Assembly (NCBI GenBank): GCA_965243335.1
Contig: OZ251545.1
Location: forward strand, 5,270,001 to 5,334,000
Reading direction: 5' to 3'
DNA from: JAJDXW01 sp965243335
GTDB taxonomy: Bacteria > Pseudomonadota > Gammaproteobacteria > HK1
Length of the DNA stretch: 64,000 bases
Shown here: positions 61,389 through 64,000 of the stretch, piece after piece
Layout of the letters: every line of letters begins with the position of its first letter
Numbering within the stretch: the first letter of the stretch is position 1
Position numbers and translations under genes: made by a program
Notes under the pieces: model-generated
The model's input: the letters and a program-made list of their open reading frames with translations, nothing else
Told to the model about the DNA's origin: nothing
Databases searched by the model: none

Positions 61389-62570
61389 TCAATTCGCCAA
61401 CGCCTCCTTCACCCATCTGAACCCGATACGCTCCTGCTCCAGGCGCAACGCGACGCCCAGGCGGTCGTACCGGAGATCATCGTACATCGCACGTTCATCG
61501 GGCGTGAGTCTCGACAGCTCCCGGTCGGCGCGTGCGGCTTCCGTCCCCCACAAGGGCCGAAACGCGAGGAACGTGTCCCGGTCCATCAGGAAGGACCGCG
61601 CGTGACGGAAGTGGCGGCGTAGCTCGTCGAGGATCGCAAAGCCGTGGGTGTCGATGTCGCCCCAATAGTAAAGCCGGCAGCGCGCCAGCCAGCGGACCCT
61701 GCCGAGGGTCTCGAAGCCGTAACCAGAACCGAAGATCACCATGCCGTCGTCCACGGGCGGGAAGGCGAGGAAGTTGATCTCGTTCTCCGTGACGAACACC
61801 GTCGAGACGTCGGTCCTGAGCGCGGCGAAGCTGTCCGCGTCCAGCGTGACGTCCTGATTGTCGCCGGCGGGAAGCAGGGAGTGCTTGCGGTCCAGAATGC
61901 GGAAGCGGATGCGTTCGGGCTTGTCCAGGAAACCGTAGCGGCGGGCGAACCCGGCAACGCCGGTTGCGCTTCGGTCGATGCACTCCGGCGGCATGGCGAC
62001 GTCCAGCAGTTCACCGAGCGTTCCGCGGTGGGCTTCCACGAACTTGGTGTGCACCCCCGCCGCGTCCACCTGGCGCAGATGGACGCTTGGCCGCGGGTGG
62101 TCTTGCAGCCAGCCGACGACGTCCAACAGGCGTTCCCAATCGCCGGCCATCGCCAGCGCCCGCAACGGCTTCCTTTCCAGCCAAGTGAGCAGGGCAGGCT
62201 GCCGGCGTTTCGTCGCCTCCACCACCTGCCGGAACTGCCTGGCCTCCGGCCCTTTGCCGAGCATCGCGAGGGCATCCTCGGCGGTATCGATCCAAGCTTG
62301 ATGCGGCAAGGCGTTGAGGCCGAGGATCCGATGCCGGAACTCGCGCCTCGTGAAGCGCACGTGGGGCATGGACCGCAGCGAAGCGTTCCAGCTCCGGGCT
62401 TCGTCGAAACGCTCGCCAAGCTCCGCCGAGGTCGGAGGCTTCAGCACGAGGCGCCGCGGAAAGAGCGCTTCGCCGGTGACCAAGGCGGCGAGGATGGCGC
62501 CCCGGTCCCATAGTCTCCGGACCTGCCGCCTGAGATCGGCTGGCGTAGTCCAGTTCAGGGGGCGGCTCAT
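61389..62570 (-). CDS. jetD: Wadjet protein JetD (DUF3322/DUF2220, Toprim-like)
   Basis: A 393-residue protein. The N-terminal DUF3322 part runs from TPADLRRQVRRLWDRG, and the C-terminal DUF2220 part contains the Toprim-like acidic site: VFVTENEINFLAFPPV (about 257-272) and RLYYWGDIDTHGFAILDELR (about 303-322, DxD). JetD is the topoisomerase-VI-like nuclease subunit of the Wadjet complex, which cleaves small circular plasmids extruded by the JetABC SMC motor. Its start overlaps the stop of the upstream jetC by 4 bases. Two partial copies of its ends (53111-53233 and 56993-57090) flank the helicase-nuclease 4-9 kb away. Confidence 0.93.
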   Translation of the reverse strand: MSRPLNWTTPADLRRQVRRLWDRGAILAALVTGEALFPRRLVLKPPTSAELGERFDEARSWNASLRSMPHVRFTRREFRHRILGLNALPHQAWIDTAEDALAMLGKGPEARQFRQVVEATKRRQPALLTWLERKPLRALAMAGDWERLLDVVGWLQDHPRPSVHLRQVDAAGVHTKFVEAHRGTLGELLDVAMPPECIDRSATGVAGFARRYGFLDKPERIRFRILDRKHSLLPAGDNQDVTLDADSFAALRTDVSTVFVTENEINFLAFPPVDDGMVIFGSGYGFETLGRVRWLARCRLYYWGDIDTHGFAILDELRRHFRHARSFLMDRDTFLAFRPLWGTEAARADRELSRLTPDERAMYDDLRYDRLGVALRLEQERIGFRWVKEALAN

Positions 62571-64000
62571 CCCACCAACCTTGCCCTCTCCTCGCGGTAT
62601 TCCTCGATGGAAAGGTTGCGCAGCCTGGAGGTACGGCCGTCTTCGTTGTGGACGAATCCCACACTCGCGACGAAGGGCTCGATGATGTGGATCTTCTGCA
62701 GCGGGGTGACGATCAGGAGTTGCAGGTCGAGCTCGGAGAACAACCGCAAAGCATATTGCGTGGACTCGTCGGAGCCGCGTCCGAACGCCTCGTCGATGAC
62801 CACGAAACGGAACGAGCGCGAACGCACCCGCCCGGATTCCAGGCCGAACTGGTAGGCGAGACTGGCGGCGAGGATCGTGTAGGCGAGTTTTTCCTTCTGG
62901 CCACCGGACTTGCCGCCGGAGTCCGAGTAGTGCTCGTGTTCGGTATCGTCCTCGCGCCAGCGTTCACTGGCGGCGAACGTGAACCAGCTACGCACGTCGG
63001 TCACCTTGCCGGTCCAGCGGCGGTCCTGTTCGGCCATGCCGTCCCGGCCCCGGAAGCGATCGATGATGCGTTGCACCTGAATGAACCTGGTCTCGGAATA
63101 CTGATCGTCTTCGGAGCCGGACAGCGCGTCGTCCGTACAGGCTCGCAGATCTGTCTGAAAGTCTCGAATTTCCGCGTCTTGCGTGCGTTGGGCTTCGAGC
63201 CGGATATACCGGCCGGAGTTGTAGGGGATCCGGTTCAGGGATTCGTTGATCCGGTCGATCCGGTCCCGGATGACTTCCCGTTCGCGGTTGAGCTGGGAGT
63301 GGAAGTTGGCGATCTCGCGGATGGTGTTCTCGTTCAGCAGCCTCTTGAACTGCGCCTCGAACTCCGGGAGGGCGTCGGCTTGCAGCCGACCGAGCATGTC
63401 GGCGTATTCCGGAGCTGCATCGACGTTAGCGTCGATCTCCGCGGTCTCCAGCTTGAATGTTTCCTTGAAGGTCATCATCGCCTGGTGGATCCTGTCACGA
63501 AGCCTGTTCATGCGGCTGTCGCCCGCGTCGATCCGCTTCTGCAGCTGTTCGCGCACATCCTGCTGGCGGTTGTCGCAGGATTCGACGGTTAGCGCAGCTT
63601 CACCCAGAACGGTATTCCGCATCTCGTCAAGGCGCTCGAACTCGGGTTGCAGCGATTCCCGGTCTACGTCCCGAAGCTCCGCTTGCGTCCGATCGCGCAA
63701 GGCGAGGGCGTCGCTCTGTCTCTGCCCGGTCCTGGAGCGTTCGTCTCGGCGCGCCTCCAGTGCCGCCTCGGCGGACGCGAGAGCTTCGTTCGCTTCCGTG
63801 AGCCAGGCGTTCAGCTTCCTGAGCACGTCGGGCGCGGTCTCGAGCTGCCGCTTCTCGTCGCGCAACCGTGCCACTTCGGTTGCGAGCGCGGACCAGTTCA
63901 GATCCTTGAAATCGGTGTATTCGTGGAGGCGAAGCAGGTTGTCGAGGCGTTCCTGCACAATCCGCCGGTCCTTTTCGGCCTTGGCGATGCCGTTGCCCTG
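62567..64000 (-). CDS. jetC: Wadjet SMC-like ATPase JetC (3' part; 5' end outside window)
   Basis: The frame is open to the right edge; about 477 C-terminal residues are visible. A long coiled coil (EVARLRDEKRQLETAPDVLR and LDEMRNTVLGEAALTVES) leads to the ABC signature HYSDSGGKSGGQKEKLAYTI (about 330) and Walker B FRFVVIDEAFGRGSDEST. The Walker A end lies outside the window. JetC is the MukB/MksF-like motor that, with JetA and JetB, extrudes circular plasmids. The four-base overlap with jetD shows one operon; jetA and jetB are expected to the right. Confidence 0.93.
   Translation of the reverse strand, partial: QGNGIAKAEKDRRIVQERLDNLLRLHEYTDFKDLNWSALATEVARLRDEKRQLETAPDVLRKLNAWLTEANEALASAEAALEARRDERSRTGQRQSDALALRDRTQAELRDVDRESLQPEFERLDEMRNTVLGEAALTVESCDNRQQDVREQLQKRIDAGDSRMNRLRDRIHQAMMTFKETFKLETAEIDANVDAAPEYADMLGRLQADALPEFEAQFKRLLNENTIREIANFHSQLNREREVIRDRIDRINESLNRIPYNSGRYIRLEAQRTQDAEIRDFQTDLRACTDDALSGSEDDQYSETRFIQVQRIIDRFRGRDGMAEQDRRWTGKVTDVRSWFTFAASERWREDDTEHEHYSDSGGKSGGQKEKLAYTILAASLAYQFGLESGRVRSRSFRFVVIDEAFGRGSDESTQYALRLFSELDLQLLIVTPLQKIHIIEPFVASVGFVHNEDGRTSRLRNLSIEEYREERARLVG

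Overview
The window is 64 kb of very GC-rich, densely coding DNA whose housekeeping genes look proteobacterial: a CsrA, a 418-residue Rho, a Pseudomonas-like AspRS with the His/Gly pair of the non-discriminating type, and an FmdB zinc ribbon. I read it as a high-GC Proteobacterium, probably a gammaproteobacterium with an aerobic, organic-acid-oxidising lifestyle. There is no rRNA gene, so the taxonomy is inference.

Core metabolism, left to right. A UbiD-type decarboxylase, a crotonase, an FAH-family enzyme and a class II aldolase surround csrA (1.2-6.0 kb). ileS and a TerC-like membrane protein follow (6.0-10.2 kb), then a phosphotransferase/SDR pair, rho, pckA, sucCD, a SnoaL-like protein, an fmdB-like gene and tRNA-Lys (10.8-19.7 kb). 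A MerR regulator with a VIT-VWA protein, a receiver-PP2C phosphatase, an MtfA-like peptidase and aspS lie at 26-34 kb. A leucine/isovalerate (liu) cluster on the minus strand (ivd, mccB, liuC-like, mccA) runs from 50.3 to 38.6 kb but is split by inserted genes. hyuA and hyuB, for a hydantoinase/oxoprolinase-type enzyme, lie at 61.1-50.8 kb and are also split.

Accessory genes sit between these blocks. They are: the end of an AlbA_2-type ATP-binding protein (left edge); two decayed VapBC pairs; an orphan DarG-like macro domain (frameshifted) next to a RavA/ViaA-type MoxR-VWA pair; a TrlF-like PHP/SMC ATPase in an operon with an AlbA_2/HATPase protein; an Rpn-family nuclease; a DUF2290 protein with an SF1 helicase; a 1203-residue RecD-like helicase fused to a PD-(D/E)XK-like nuclease; an IS4-family insertion sequence; and the distal half of a Wadjet (Jet) operon running off the right edge.

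The most striking pattern is how the accessory blocks are bounded. Three of them lie between an intact resident gene and a second, truncated, direct-orientation copy of the same gene: DUF418 around macro/RavA/ViaA, mccB around DUF2290/helicase, and hyuB around the helicase-nuclease. The helicase-nuclease is additionally bracketed by the two ends of a jetD gene, one of which carries the IS with a clean 8-bp target duplication. This is what single-crossover (Campbell-like) capture of circular DNA carrying a piece of a resident gene would leave behind, although other recombination routes are possible.

Intergenic spaces are rich in GC-rich palindromic repeats: a roughly 40-bp hairpin family in six copies, a 101-bp element with perfect 37-bp arms, and several two-copy families. 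Several conserved enzymes carry in-frame Gly/Pro/Arg-rich insertions.
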